Positions 1 to 6,945 of a stretch of 8,989 nucleotides of DNA are shown here, piece by piece. Made by a program: the position numbers and the translations under genes. Position 1 is the first letter of the stretch. Each line of letters opens with the position of its first letter. Source of the DNA: Candidatus Sulfopaludibacter sp. SbA3 (lineage in GTDB: Bacteria; Acidobacteriota; Terriglobia; Bryobacterales; Bryobacteraceae). Under the pieces are notes generated by a model, which was not told the origin of the DNA, did not search any database, and saw only the letters and a program-made list of their open reading frames with translations. Where the stretch lies: NCBI GenBank assembly GCA_945900935.1, contig CAMDKT010000211.1, positions 1-8,989 of the forward strand. The letters are read 5' to 3'.

Positions 1-441
1 TGCCTGCCCTTGCCGTGCCTCGGTCAACACTTGCATTAGTTGCTCCGGCGTCAACGGGCCCAGCGCAATATTGTTGATCGCCACGATCTCGTCACCGGCG
101 CTGATCCCGGAGCGCTGCATCGGCGTCCCGGCGATGGTCTGCAACACGATAACGCGCCCAGGGAGAATGCTGACAACGCTGCCAAACCCCTTCACCTCGC
201 TGCGCTGCATTCGCTTCAACTGCCCAAACTGCTCCGTATCCATAAACGCCGAATGCGGATCGAGCCGGCGCAGCATCCCCGGAATGATGCCGCCATAGAA
301 AGCACGTTCGCTGTTCACAGCGTCGGCACCATGTTCGTCCATAATTCGCAAAACGCCAAAGATCTTTCGAACAGACTGTTCCAGATCATCCTCGGCGTGG
401 AGGCATACGGACGCGAGCAAAATGAGAAAAATGCGTGGCAC
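1..441 (-). CDS. S41-family C-terminal processing peptidase with PDZ domain (N-terminal part only)
   Basis: This gene runs off the left edge; 147 codons are visible. The start is a GTG at 439-441, 3 bp after the ddl stop codon, and the frame is closed by an in-frame stop two codons upstream. The first residues (MPRIFLILLASVCLHA, then EDD) form a classic short signal peptide, which supports the GTG start although no strong Shine-Dalgarno is seen. Residues about 50-70 carry the conserved pre-PDZ segment with LDPHSAFMD, characteristic of CtpA/Prc-type proteases. Residues about 85-147 form a PDZ domain, with KGFG at its start and SGISAGDEIVAINN for the ligand-binding turn. Members are exported serine/lysine proteases that trim C-termini of envelope proteins, often peptidoglycan hydrolases. 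The Ser/Lys catalytic core lies outside the window, so activity cannot be judged. Its place directly behind ddl fits an envelope role. Family call is secure; the exact subfamily is not. Confidence 0.85.
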   Translation of the reverse strand, partial: MPRIFLILLASVCLHAEDDLEQSVRKIFGVLRIMDEHGADAVNSERAFYGGIIPGMLRRLDPHSAFMDTEQFGQLKRMQRSEVKGFGSVVSILPGRVIVLQTIAGTPMQRSGISAGDEIVAINNIALGPLTPEQLMQVLTEARQGQA

Positions 442-444
442 AGT

Positions 445-1422
445 TTACTTGGAGTACCGCGTGGACTTTTTCGTTTCGTGCCGTTCCAGGGCCAGCGCAA
501 TTAAGCGGTCCAGGAGCGCCGAATAAGACACGCCACTGTACTCCCACATTTTTGGAAACATGCTGATGGACGTAAACCCGGGAATGGTATTCACTTCATT
601 GACGAAGATCTCTCCCGACGCCCCGTCCATCAGGAAATCCACGCGGCTCATGCCCTGTACTTCGCAAGCGCGACAGGCCGCCACCGCCAACCGCCGCATT
701 TCAGCGGTTTGCTCCGCGCTCAATTTCGCCGGCAGCTCGATCACCGCCTTGTCCAGCAAATATTTGTCTTCGTAGTCGTAGAACTCGCGCGATGGAAGAA
801 TCTCGCAGGGAATCGACGCTTCCAACGGATCGTTCCCCAGAACCGAGCATTCAAACTCCCGCCCGATAACTGCCCGTTCAATGATAATCTTCGTGTCGAA
901 CTCGGCCGCTGCGAGAAGCGCCGATTCCAATTGCGCGCGATCCTTCGCCTTGGCAACCCCCACGCTCGACCCCAGATTCGCCGGCTTCACAAACACCGGA
1001 TACGCGAATTTCGCTTCAATCGCGCCGGCGTCCAAATGCCCGCGATACTGCGTCGCAAAATCCACTACCGGCAACCCATGCGCGCGGCAGACGAGTTTCA
1101 TGACTTCCTTGTCCATCGCCAGCGCGCTGCCCAGCACGCCCGGTCCGACGTACGCCAAATCGGCCAATTCCAGCAGGCCCTGCATCGTGCCATCTTCGCC
1201 AAAAGTGCCGTGCAGCGCCGGGAACACAACATCAATTCCGCCATTGGCGCCAGGCTGCGGCAGTATCGGACCCGGCTGCCATTCGCCCGTTTTCGTAATG
1301 AAGATTTCGCGCACGTCATACTTCTCGCGGTCCAACGCCGCCAATATCGACTGGGCCGATCGAATCGAAATCTCATGCTCCCCGGAGCGCCCGCCAAAAA
1401 CGACGGCGATTGTTTTCTTCAT
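445..1422 (-). CDS. ddl: D-alanine--D-alanine ligase
   Basis: A 325-residue cytoplasmic ATP-grasp enzyme that joins two D-alanines, using ATP, for the peptidoglycan stem peptide. The N-terminal GGRSGEHEIS (residues 10-19) holds the glutamate (E15) that binds the first D-Ala. The ATP-grasp region includes FVKPANLGSSVGV (144-156). FYDYEDKY (214-221) carries the loop tyrosine typical of D-Ala-D-Ala ligases, in place of the His/Lys types of VanA-like D-Ala-D-Lac ligases. VDFLMD (261-266) and NEVNTIPGFT (275-284) provide the Mg-binding Asp/Glu/Asn residues. Length is normal for the family, though the C-terminus has a short basic tail (about 314-325). The ATG overlaps the arginase stop as ATGA, and a TAGGA Shine-Dalgarno-like sequence lies about 11 bases upstream, inside the arginase gene, so translational coupling is likely. 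It should make D-Ala-D-Ala and imply normal vancomycin target structure. Confidence 0.97.
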   Translation of the reverse strand: MKKTIAVVFGGRSGEHEISIRSAQSILAALDREKYDVREIFITKTGEWQPGPILPQPGANGGIDVVFPALHGTFGEDGTMQGLLELADLAYVGPGVLGSALAMDKEVMKLVCRAHGLPVVDFATQYRGHLDAGAIEAKFAYPVFVKPANLGSSVGVAKAKDRAQLESALLAAAEFDTKIIIERAVIGREFECSVLGNDPLEASIPCEILPSREFYDYEDKYLLDKAVIELPAKLSAEQTAEMRRLAVAACRACEVQGMSRVDFLMDGASGEIFVNEVNTIPGFTSISMFPKMWEYSGVSYSALLDRLIALALERHETKKSTRYSK

Positions 1423-2336
1423 AGAATTCGCTTTCCTAACGCCGACATCATCAACTCCACCGCCAAATCCGCCGTGCGGTTCGCAATATCCAAAACCGGA
1501 TTCACTTCCACCACTTCCAATGAAACCAGCCGCGCGGTGTCCGACAACAGCTCCATCGCCAAATGCGCCTCTCGATAGGTGATGCCGCCGCGAACCGGCG
1601 TCCCTACTCCGGGCGCTTCGTCCGGATCCACCGAGTCCATATCGAACGACAAATGAATCCCCGCGGTCCCAGTAGAAGCGATATCAATCGCCTCCGCCAT
1701 CACCCTCGGCAGGCCCTTCTCATCAATATCGCGCATCGTAAACGCGCGCACGCCGGACTTCTTCACATGCGGCGCCTCCAACGCATCGACGTCGCGAATA
1801 CCAACCAGCGCCACATTGCGCGGATCCACCTTCGGCGCGTAGCCGAACAGGTGCGTCAACTGCTTTGGCCCTCTGCCAATCAGACACGCGAGCGGCATGC
1901 CATGCACGTTTCCGCTCGGCGAGGATTGCGGCGTGTTCATGTCCGCATGGGCATCCACCCAGATGACGCCGACCTTCTCTCCGCGCCGGTGAAAGTGATT
2001 CGCGATCCCGGAAATAGACCCGGCTGCAATCGAGTGATCGCCGCCCAAGACCAGCGGCACCTTTCCCTGCCCCGCCGCGCGTTGCACCTTCTCCGCCAGC
2101 CGCAAACAGGTCTCGGCAATCTGCGCCAGATACCGGGCCCGCTTCGGTCCGGATGGTGAATTTTCCGCCTGCTCCACCGCCACGTTGCCCAGGTCCTCCA
2201 CCTTATAGCCAAGCGATGCGATACGGCTATGGATGTTGGCGACACGAATCGCCGACGGCCCCATATCCACGCCGCGCCGGCCGGCCCCCAGATCCATCGG
2301 CGCTCCAATAATGGCGATCGTGCTCTGCCGCATCAT
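1419..2336 (-). CDS. rocF: arginase
   Basis: A 305-residue ureohydrolase that cleaves L-arginine to L-ornithine and urea with a di-manganese centre. All metal ligands are visible with the spacing of the family: GGDHS (H101), DAHADMN (D128, H130, D132) and SFDMDSVDP (D232, D234). NTPQSSPSGNVHG (134-146) is the substrate alpha-amino/carboxyl loop that separates arginases from agmatinases; RDVD (181-184) and E277 in VVEVNP also match. The frame stays open upstream to 2384, but that would run into asnS. The ATG at 2334-2336, followed at once by a second ATG, leaves a 5-bp gap after the asnS stop and puts the first beta strand (TIAIIGAPMDLG) at the usual place; no clear Shine-Dalgarno is present, so coupling to asnS is likely. 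The 3' end overlaps ddl by 4 bp. Functionally it would feed ornithine/proline or polyamine metabolism and nitrogen release. The enzyme call is firm; the symbol follows Bacillus usage. Confidence 0.93.
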   Translation of the reverse strand: MMRQSTIAIIGAPMDLGAGRRGVDMGPSAIRVANIHSRIASLGYKVEDLGNVAVEQAENSPSGPKRARYLAQIAETCLRLAEKVQRAAGQGKVPLVLGGDHSIAAGSISGIANHFHRRGEKVGVIWVDAHADMNTPQSSPSGNVHGMPLACLIGRGPKQLTHLFGYAPKVDPRNVALVGIRDVDALEAPHVKKSGVRAFTMRDIDEKGLPRVMAEAIDIASTGTAGIHLSFDMDSVDPDEAPGVGTPVRGGITYREAHLAMELLSDTARLVSLEVVEVNPVLDIANRTADLAVELMMSALGKRIL

Positions 2337-2341
2337 AGGCG

Positions 2342-3652
2342 TTACGGCCGCGTGCGATACAGCATGCGCGGATAGGCGATGCACTCACGAATATGCTCCG
2401 TGCCGCACATCCACGCGACGAACCGCTCCACGCCCATGCCGAATCCGCCGTGCGGCACGGTTCCGTATTTGCGCAGATCCATGTACCAGTTAAACGCTTC
2501 GGGCGGCAGATCGTGTTCCTTCAATCGCCGCAGCAATAGTTCGGGATCGTGAATGCGCTGGCCGCCGCCGATGATCTCGCCATACCCTTCCGGCGCGATG
2601 ACATCGACGCCCAGCGCCAATTTTTCGTTGTGCTCATCCGGCTGAAAGTAGAATGCCTTGATCTCGCTCGGGTACCGGTCTACCATCACCGGCCGGTCAA
2701 ATTCCTGCGTCAGCAGCGTCTCATCCGTGTTGCCAAAATCGCCGCCCCAAGTGATCTCGCTGCCCTTACCGGCAAGGATTTTCACGGCGTCGTCATAGCT
2801 CATCCGCGGAAACGGCGCCTGCACCGATTCCAGCTTCTTCACATCGCGTTCCAATACATCCAACTCGGCCCGCCGGTTCTCCAGCACCCGGCCCACGCAA
2901 TAGACAACCAGCCCCTCGGCCAGCGCCTTCACGTCTTCCAAATTGGCAAACGCCATCTCCGGCTCCACCATCCAGAACTCCGTTAAATGACGCCGCGTCT
3001 TGGATTTCTCCGCGCGAAACGTCGGGCCGAAACAGTACACTTTTCCCAACGCCATCGCGTTCGCTTCGTTATATAGCTGGCCGGATTGCGTCAGATACAC
3101 TATCTCGTCTTCGAAGTACTTCACTTCAAAAAGAGTCGAGGTTCCCTCGCAGGCGGCTGGAGTAAAAATCGGTGTATCCACCAGAGTAAAGCCCTGATTG
3201 TCGAAGTAGTCGCGAATGGCTTTGATCACTTCATGGCGCACGCGGAGAATCGCCGTCTGCCGCCGCGAACGCAGCCACAAGTGACGATGGTCCATCAGAA
3301 AATCGATCCCGTGATCCTTCGGCGTGATCGGATACGGATCGGACTCGGGCACGCGCTGCAAAATCTCCGCCGACTCCACATCCAGTTCAAATCCGCCCTG
3401 CGCCCTCGCCTCCGCCCGCACCTTCCCGGTGACGATCAGCGACGATTCCTGCGTCAAATCCTTCAACGTTTCAAACAACTCTTCCGGCAGATTCGCCTTC
3501 ACAGCGACACATTGAATAATCCCCGACCCATCGCGCAGCAGCGGAAAACAGATCTTGCCCGACCGCCGCAAGTTATACAACCAACCGGCGATCGACACGG
3601 TTTGCCCATCGTGCTTAGCGATATCGGCGATGCGAACGCGGGGTGCGGACAT
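2342..3652 (-). CDS. asnS: asparaginyl-tRNA synthetase
   Basis: A 436-residue class IIb aminoacyl-tRNA synthetase that charges tRNA-Asn with asparagine in the cytoplasm. The N-terminal OB fold (about 5-100, with VSIAGWLYNLRRSGKI and LLRDGSGIIQ) binds the anticodon. The catalytic core contains YLTQSGQLYNEA (186-197), where SGQL is typical of AsnRS and differs from the SPQL of AspRS. It also contains motif 2, FRAEKSKTRRHLTEFWMVE (212-230), and motif 3, GGFGMGVERFVAWMCG (402-417). It ends in AYPRMLYRTRP, the class IIb terminal arginine motif. The ATG sits one base after the upstream gene's TAG, and a GGAG Shine-Dalgarno lies about 10 bases before it, which settles the start. Length is normal. 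Its presence means direct Asn-tRNA charging is available, though it does not exclude a GatCAB route elsewhere. Discriminating archaeal-type AspRS is the only near alternative and is disfavoured by the SGQL segment. Confidence 0.95.
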   Translation of the reverse strand: MSAPRVRIADIAKHDGQTVSIAGWLYNLRRSGKICFPLLRDGSGIIQCVAVKANLPEELFETLKDLTQESSLIVTGKVRAEARAQGGFELDVESAEILQRVPESDPYPITPKDHGIDFLMDHRHLWLRSRRQTAILRVRHEVIKAIRDYFDNQGFTLVDTPIFTPAACEGTSTLFEVKYFEDEIVYLTQSGQLYNEANAMALGKVYCFGPTFRAEKSKTRRHLTEFWMVEPEMAFANLEDVKALAEGLVVYCVGRVLENRRAELDVLERDVKKLESVQAPFPRMSYDDAVKILAGKGSEITWGGDFGNTDETLLTQEFDRPVMVDRYPSEIKAFYFQPDEHNEKLALGVDVIAPEGYGEIIGGGQRIHDPELLLRRLKEHDLPPEAFNWYMDLRKYGTVPHGGFGMGVERFVAWMCGTEHIRECIAYPRMLYRTRP

Positions 3653-3653
3653 G

Positions 3654-4484
3654 CTAAAAAGACTCCAAATTCTTGAATATTTGCGAAATCGCTTCCAGCG
3701 GTTGCGGGAAGTCCAGCGACTCCTTCAACTCCAATAACAGCGGATACTGATGCTCCCGCGCGCGCAGCATCGGCATCACTTTCGCCCACGGAATGCTGCC
3801 CCCCTTGGCCAGCGTGGGAAACAGATGCGCGTCCTTCACGCCGTCGTTGTCATGCACGTGCAGCGAGCGGATCCGGTCCTTCAACAGCTCGAACTCTTTT
3901 TCAACGCCGCCCATGATATGAGCGTGACCAGTATCGAAACAAAATCCCATATCGAGGTGCGTTTGCCCCAGGAACAGCAACAGCTTCTCCGCGCTGGAAA
4001 GCCCGTTTGGAATATTTTCCAGCAGGATCTCCACGCCGCGATGCTTTGCAAACAGCCGCAATTCGTCCAGGCTCGTAAATCCGGCGTCGAATTTGCCATC
4101 GTCATAGTCGTCCCGCGGCCCGCCCAGATGCTGCACCAGGTACCGAAACGGCACCTGCTCGGCAATCTCCAGAGCGCGCTTGATTTCATCGCAAGCGGCG
4201 ATGCGCTTCGCCTTCACCAGATGCGCAATATTGACGATCGACTGCGGCCCGCTTCTCCCATTGGCGTCGTCGTTATACATCGGCGAATGCAGCGAGTGCA
4301 GCTTCAGCTCCGAATCGCGAAACCAATGCGCGAGTTCGTCGATTTGCGCATGGTTGTGATAGTCCAGATGCTGGCGGGCGCAAAATATTTCGACGGCCGA
4401 AATACCGCTCCCGGATAGCTTGTCCAGCGCGGCGGTCGTCAAACGATGATTGATAAAATAGTGCGTCGAAATAGCGTGATTCAT
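3654..4484 (-). CDS. sugar phosphate isomerase/epimerase-like TIM-barrel protein
   Basis: A 276-residue protein of the xylose-isomerase-like (AP endonuclease family 2) TIM-barrel superfamily. It shows the usual metal-site pattern along the barrel strands: LHSLHSPMY (H66), LVQHLGG (H119), ILLENIPNG (E156), FCFDTGHAH (D184, H187), LHVHDNDG (H209, H211, D214) and LLLELK (E252). No signal peptide or membrane segment is seen, so it is probably cytoplasmic. The family includes isomerases and epimerases of sugars and inositols (IolE, IolI, hydroxypyruvate isomerase, ketohexose epimerases) as well as endonuclease IV relatives, and the substrate cannot be told from sequence alone. ATG at 4482-4484 is chosen because MNHAISTHYF starts the first strand. 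A TTG at 4503-4505, overlapping the ggt stop as TTGA, would add seven residues and is a possible coupled start. It lies 17 bp after ggt and 1 bp before asnS. Fold is clear; reaction is unknown. Confidence 0.85.
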   Translation of the reverse strand: MNHAISTHYFINHRLTTAALDKLSGSGISAVEIFCARQHLDYHNHAQIDELAHWFRDSELKLHSLHSPMYNDDANGRSGPQSIVNIAHLVKAKRIAACDEIKRALEIAEQVPFRYLVQHLGGPRDDYDDGKFDAGFTSLDELRLFAKHRGVEILLENIPNGLSSAEKLLLFLGQTHLDMGFCFDTGHAHIMGGVEKEFELLKDRIRSLHVHDNDGVKDAHLFPTLAKGGSIPWAKVMPMLRAREHQYPLLLELKESLDFPQPLEAISQIFKNLESF

Positions 4485-4501
4485 TGGGTTTGGTCTAGCG
4501 A

Positions 4502-6163
4502 TCAATAGCCGGCGGCTTTGCCTTCCACACGCGGGTCCGATGCGCCGGCCAGCCAGCCGGTCTCTTCAAATTGGATCACCGCCATCTCGCAGATATTCCG
4601 CACAATCTCCACCGCGTGGCCGCGCTGCTCCAACAGCTTTCGTGTATCGGGAGAAAACTGCGGCTCCATCTGCAACTTGTCCGGACGCCATTGATGGTGG
4701 AAGCGCGGAAAATTCACGGCGTCCTGCGCGTTCATCTTGAAATCGATCACGTTCTGGATCACCTGCATCACCGATGTCAGGATCTTCGTCCCGCCAGGCG
4801 TGCCGACAACCAAAAACGGCTTGCCGTCTTTCAACACAATACTCGGTGACATCGAACTCAGCGGCCGCTTCTTCGGAATGATTGCGTTCGCTTCGCCTCC
4901 CAAAGCGCCGAACATGTTCGGATGGCCCGGCTTCACTGAGAAATCGTCCATCTCGTTATTTAGCAAAAAGCCCAATCCGGGAACCGTCACGCCGGAACCA
5001 TATCCGCCATTCAACGTATAGGTCACCGCCACGCAGTTCCCCTCGCTGTCGACAATCGAATAATGCGTGGTTTCGGTGCTTTCCATTGTTTTCAGATCGC
5101 CGGCTTTTATGGCATCGCTGTTGGTGGCTTTGTCCGGGTCAATCGACGCGCGGAGCTTACTAACATAGGTCGCGCTCAATAATTTCGAAACCGGAACCGG
5201 CCAGAAATCCGGGTCGCCCAAATGTTCCGCGCGGTCGGCATAATAGCGCCGCATCGCCTCAGCCGTGTAATGAATCGCCTGCGCCGAACCCGCTCCCTGC
5301 TTCTCGTACCCGGTTTTTTCCAACACCGCCAGCATCTGCAAAATCCCAATTCCGCCCGAAGACGGCGGCGGCGCCGTAATCACTTTATAACCGCGAAAAT
5401 CGCCCTCTAGCGGCTTCCGCTCGGCAACTTCGTACTGCTTCAAATCATCCAGCGTGATGACGCCGCCGTGCTTCGCCATTTCCGACGCAAGAATTCGCGC
5501 CGTCTCGCCCTCATAGAAATCGCGTGCGCCGTTTTTCTGTATCCGCTCCAACACGCCAGCCAACTCCGGCTGCTTCAGCGTTCCGCCCGCTTCATAAAAC
5601 TCGCCATTCTTCTGAAAAATCCGCTTCGATTCCTCAAATTCCGCCAGGTTCTTCGCGCCCTTCAAGGTATTGGCGAGGCCATAGCTGACGGTGAACCCAT
5701 CGCGCGCCAACCGCACCGACGGTGCCACAACATCGGCCCATTTCGCCTTCCCGTACTTGCGCTGCGCATACTCCAAGCCCCGCGGCGTCCCCGGCACCCC
5801 CGCCGCCCGCCAACCCAACACGGAGTCGCGCGTCGGGTTCCAGTCTTTGTCCAAATACATGTCCCGTGTCGCCTGCAGCGGGGCCCTTTCCCGAAAATCA
5901 ATAAATGTGGATCGTCCATCCGCAAACCGGATCAGCATGAATCCGCCGCCGCCGACATTGCCGGCGCTCGGATGTGTGACGGCCAGCGCAAACCCCACCG
6001 CCGCCGCCGCGTCGATCGCGTTCCCGCCGGCTCGCAGCACCGCCACGCCCGCGTCCGTGGCATTGGCCTCCCGCGAGACGACCATCGCCTTTCGAGCCCG
6101 CACCGGCTGTGCCCCCGGCAGTACGAAAGTGGCAAGCAGGAGGCAGGCAATCGTTCGGCGCAT
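4502..6163 (-). CDS. ggt: gamma-glutamyltranspeptidase (glutathione hydrolase)
   Basis: A 553-residue exported N-terminal-nucleophile hydrolase that cleaves gamma-glutamyl bonds (glutathione and related compounds), or transfers the glutamyl group, in the periplasm. The start ATG at 6161-6163 gives MRRTIACLLLATFVLPGAQP, a good signal peptide; the frame is open to 6238 but that extension lies in rlmB. The large subunit has the glutamate-binding arginine in DFRERAP (R91). The precursor should self-cleave before T365 in the ETTHYSIVD segment, making T365 the catalytic N-terminus of a roughly 189-residue small subunit. Also present are NNEMDDFS (402-409), the substrate serines in PLSSMSP (S436, S437) and GTPGGTK (454-460) of the oxyanion hole. 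The 410-430 segment resembles the lid loop of the E. coli enzyme, so this looks like a lidded type. All key residues are present. It is 10 bp behind the methyltransferase gene. Cephalosporin acylase is a related alternative but less likely given this motif set. Confidence 0.95.
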   Translation of the reverse strand: MRRTIACLLLATFVLPGAQPVRARKAMVVSREANATDAGVAVLRAGGNAIDAAAAVGFALAVTHPSAGNVGGGGFMLIRFADGRSTFIDFRERAPLQATRDMYLDKDWNPTRDSVLGWRAAGVPGTPRGLEYAQRKYGKAKWADVVAPSVRLARDGFTVSYGLANTLKGAKNLAEFEESKRIFQKNGEFYEAGGTLKQPELAGVLERIQKNGARDFYEGETARILASEMAKHGGVITLDDLKQYEVAERKPLEGDFRGYKVITAPPPSSGGIGILQMLAVLEKTGYEKQGAGSAQAIHYTAEAMRRYYADRAEHLGDPDFWPVPVSKLLSATYVSKLRASIDPDKATNSDAIKAGDLKTMESTETTHYSIVDSEGNCVAVTYTLNGGYGSGVTVPGLGFLLNNEMDDFSVKPGHPNMFGALGGEANAIIPKKRPLSSMSPSIVLKDGKPFLVVGTPGGTKILTSVMQVIQNVIDFKMNAQDAVNFPRFHHQWRPDKLQMEPQFSPDTRKLLEQRGHAVEIVRNICEMAVIQFEETGWLAGASDPRVEGKAAGY

Positions 6164-6173
6164 AAGTATCAGT

Positions 6174-6935
6174 CTACACCCCTGCCTTTCTCCGCCTCTT
6201 CCAATCGAACAACGCAACGCCAGCGGCAACGGAAACATTCAGTGACGCAATCTGCCCGCTCATTGGTATTTGCACCAGCACGTCGCAATGTTTCGCCACT
6301 AAGTCGTGTAAACCGTGGCCCTCCGCGCCAATCACAATCGCCGCCGGTTCCGCATACTCCACGCGGTCATAGGTCTGGGTCCCGCGCTCGTCCAAGCCGT
6401 AAATCCAGTACCCCTGTTTCTTCAACCGTTCCAACGTCTGATTCAGATTCCCGACTTTTACCACCGGCAAATGCGCCAACGCGCCCGCCGCCGCCTTCGC
6501 CACAACTTCGGTCACCGGGGCCGCCCGCCGGTCCGGGATCACCACCGCGTCCGCCCCCGCCGCGTGGGCCGTGCGGACTATCGCTCCCAAATTGTGCGGG
6601 TCCTCGACGCCGTCCAGCACCACCAGCATTTTCGCTGTCTCCGCCACGTCATCGATAGTTAGATACGCGCTCACCGCCACTATCGCCAGCACGCCCTGAT
6701 GTACCGCCACGCGGCTCGCCCGGTCCAGCGCTTCGCGAGTCTCAAACCGGACCGTCACCTTCCGCTCCCGGCATAGGTCAATGATCTCCTGCAATCGCGG
6801 ACCGCCCGCCCCTTTGACGATCGAAACACGGTCAATCGACTGTCCTGATTTCAGGGCCGCCAGCACGGGATGGATTCCAGCTATGGTTTGCACTTCTATT
6901 GATTTTACCGTGTCAACTGCCGCGCACTGCTGCAT
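6174..6935 (-). CDS. rlmB: TrmH/SpoU-family 2'-O-ribose methyltransferase (23S rRNA Gm2251 type)
   Basis: A SAM-dependent RNA 2'-O-methyltransferase of the SPOUT class. RlmB modifies G2251 of 23S rRNA, and the full-length arrangement here matches it. An N-terminal substrate-binding domain begins with AGIHPVLAALKSG. The trefoil-knot domain has motif 1 VLDGVEDPHNLGAIVRTAHAA (N115, R121, counting from the ATG), motif 2 IVIGAEGHGL (about 200-209) and motif 3 IPMSGQIASLNVSVAAG (about 223-239). The start is uncertain. ATG at 6933-6935 gives 253 residues, but a GTG at 6891-6893 gives 239 residues and places the GIHPV segment at residue 6, close to the E. coli position. Neither has a good Shine-Dalgarno. 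It is the first gene of the seven-gene minus-strand run and diverges from the merR gene. A related TrmH paralogue modifying another site cannot be excluded. Confidence 0.9.
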   Translation of the reverse strand: MQQCAAVDTVKSIEVQTIAGIHPVLAALKSGQSIDRVSIVKGAGGPRLQEIIDLCRERKVTVRFETREALDRASRVAVHQGVLAIVAVSAYLTIDDVAETAKMLVVLDGVEDPHNLGAIVRTAHAAGADAVVIPDRRAAPVTEVVAKAAAGALAHLPVVKVGNLNQTLERLKKQGYWIYGLDERGTQTYDRVEYAEPAAIVIGAEGHGLHDLVAKHCDVLVQIPMSGQIASLNVSVAAGVALFDWKRRRKAGV

Positions 6936-6945
6936 AATGAGGCGA
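6894..6945. promoter_or_regulatory. presumed divergent promoter region between rlmB and the merR gene
   Basis: The two genes diverge here, so promoters for the operon and for the regulator should lie in or next to this stretch. On the minus strand a perfect TTGACA occurs at 6911-6916, but no acceptable -10 follows at 16-18 bases. A TAAAAT lies at 6902-6907 on the same strand without a matching -35. On the plus strand CATAAT (6933-6938) resembles a -10, with only a weak -35-like sequence before it. The assignment rests on gene layout; no single promoter can be called. A MerR-type regulator would normally bind a dyad in an overlong spacer, and no convincing long dyad was seen. Confidence 0.25.

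Noticed and set aside
709..1578. A 289-codon open frame on the plus strand, opposite ddl and the arginase end
   Set aside because: Basic, low-complexity translation with no domain; the opposite strand encodes a complete Ddl with all catalytic motifs.
2337..2384. Longer arginase start extending into asnS
   Set aside because: The added 16 residues precede the conserved first strand, have no family support and would overlap asnS by 43 bp; the tandem ATG at 2331-2336 fits the operon spacing.
5943..6009. Runs of CCG triplets (5943-5954 and 5998-6009) as microsatellites
   Set aside because: They encode the conserved Gly-rich and Ala-rich stretches of gamma-glutamyltranspeptidase on the minus strand, so codon choice in GC-rich DNA explains them.
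6164..6238. Longer ggt start inside rlmB
   Set aside because: It would put 25 charged residues before a clear signal peptide; the ATG at 6161-6163 begins the signal peptide exactly.
5468..6658. A 396-codon open frame on the plus strand, opposite ggt and rlmB
   Set aside because: It is rich in Arg, Pro and Ser, matches no family I know, and lies wholly opposite two well-supported genes with intact motifs. It is a shadow frame of GC-rich coding DNA.
6911..6916. Perfect TTGACA on the minus strand as a -35 box for the rlmB operon
   Set aside because: No -10-like hexamer follows at 16-18 bases, and the position would overlap the candidate coding start; kept only as part of the general regulatory region.
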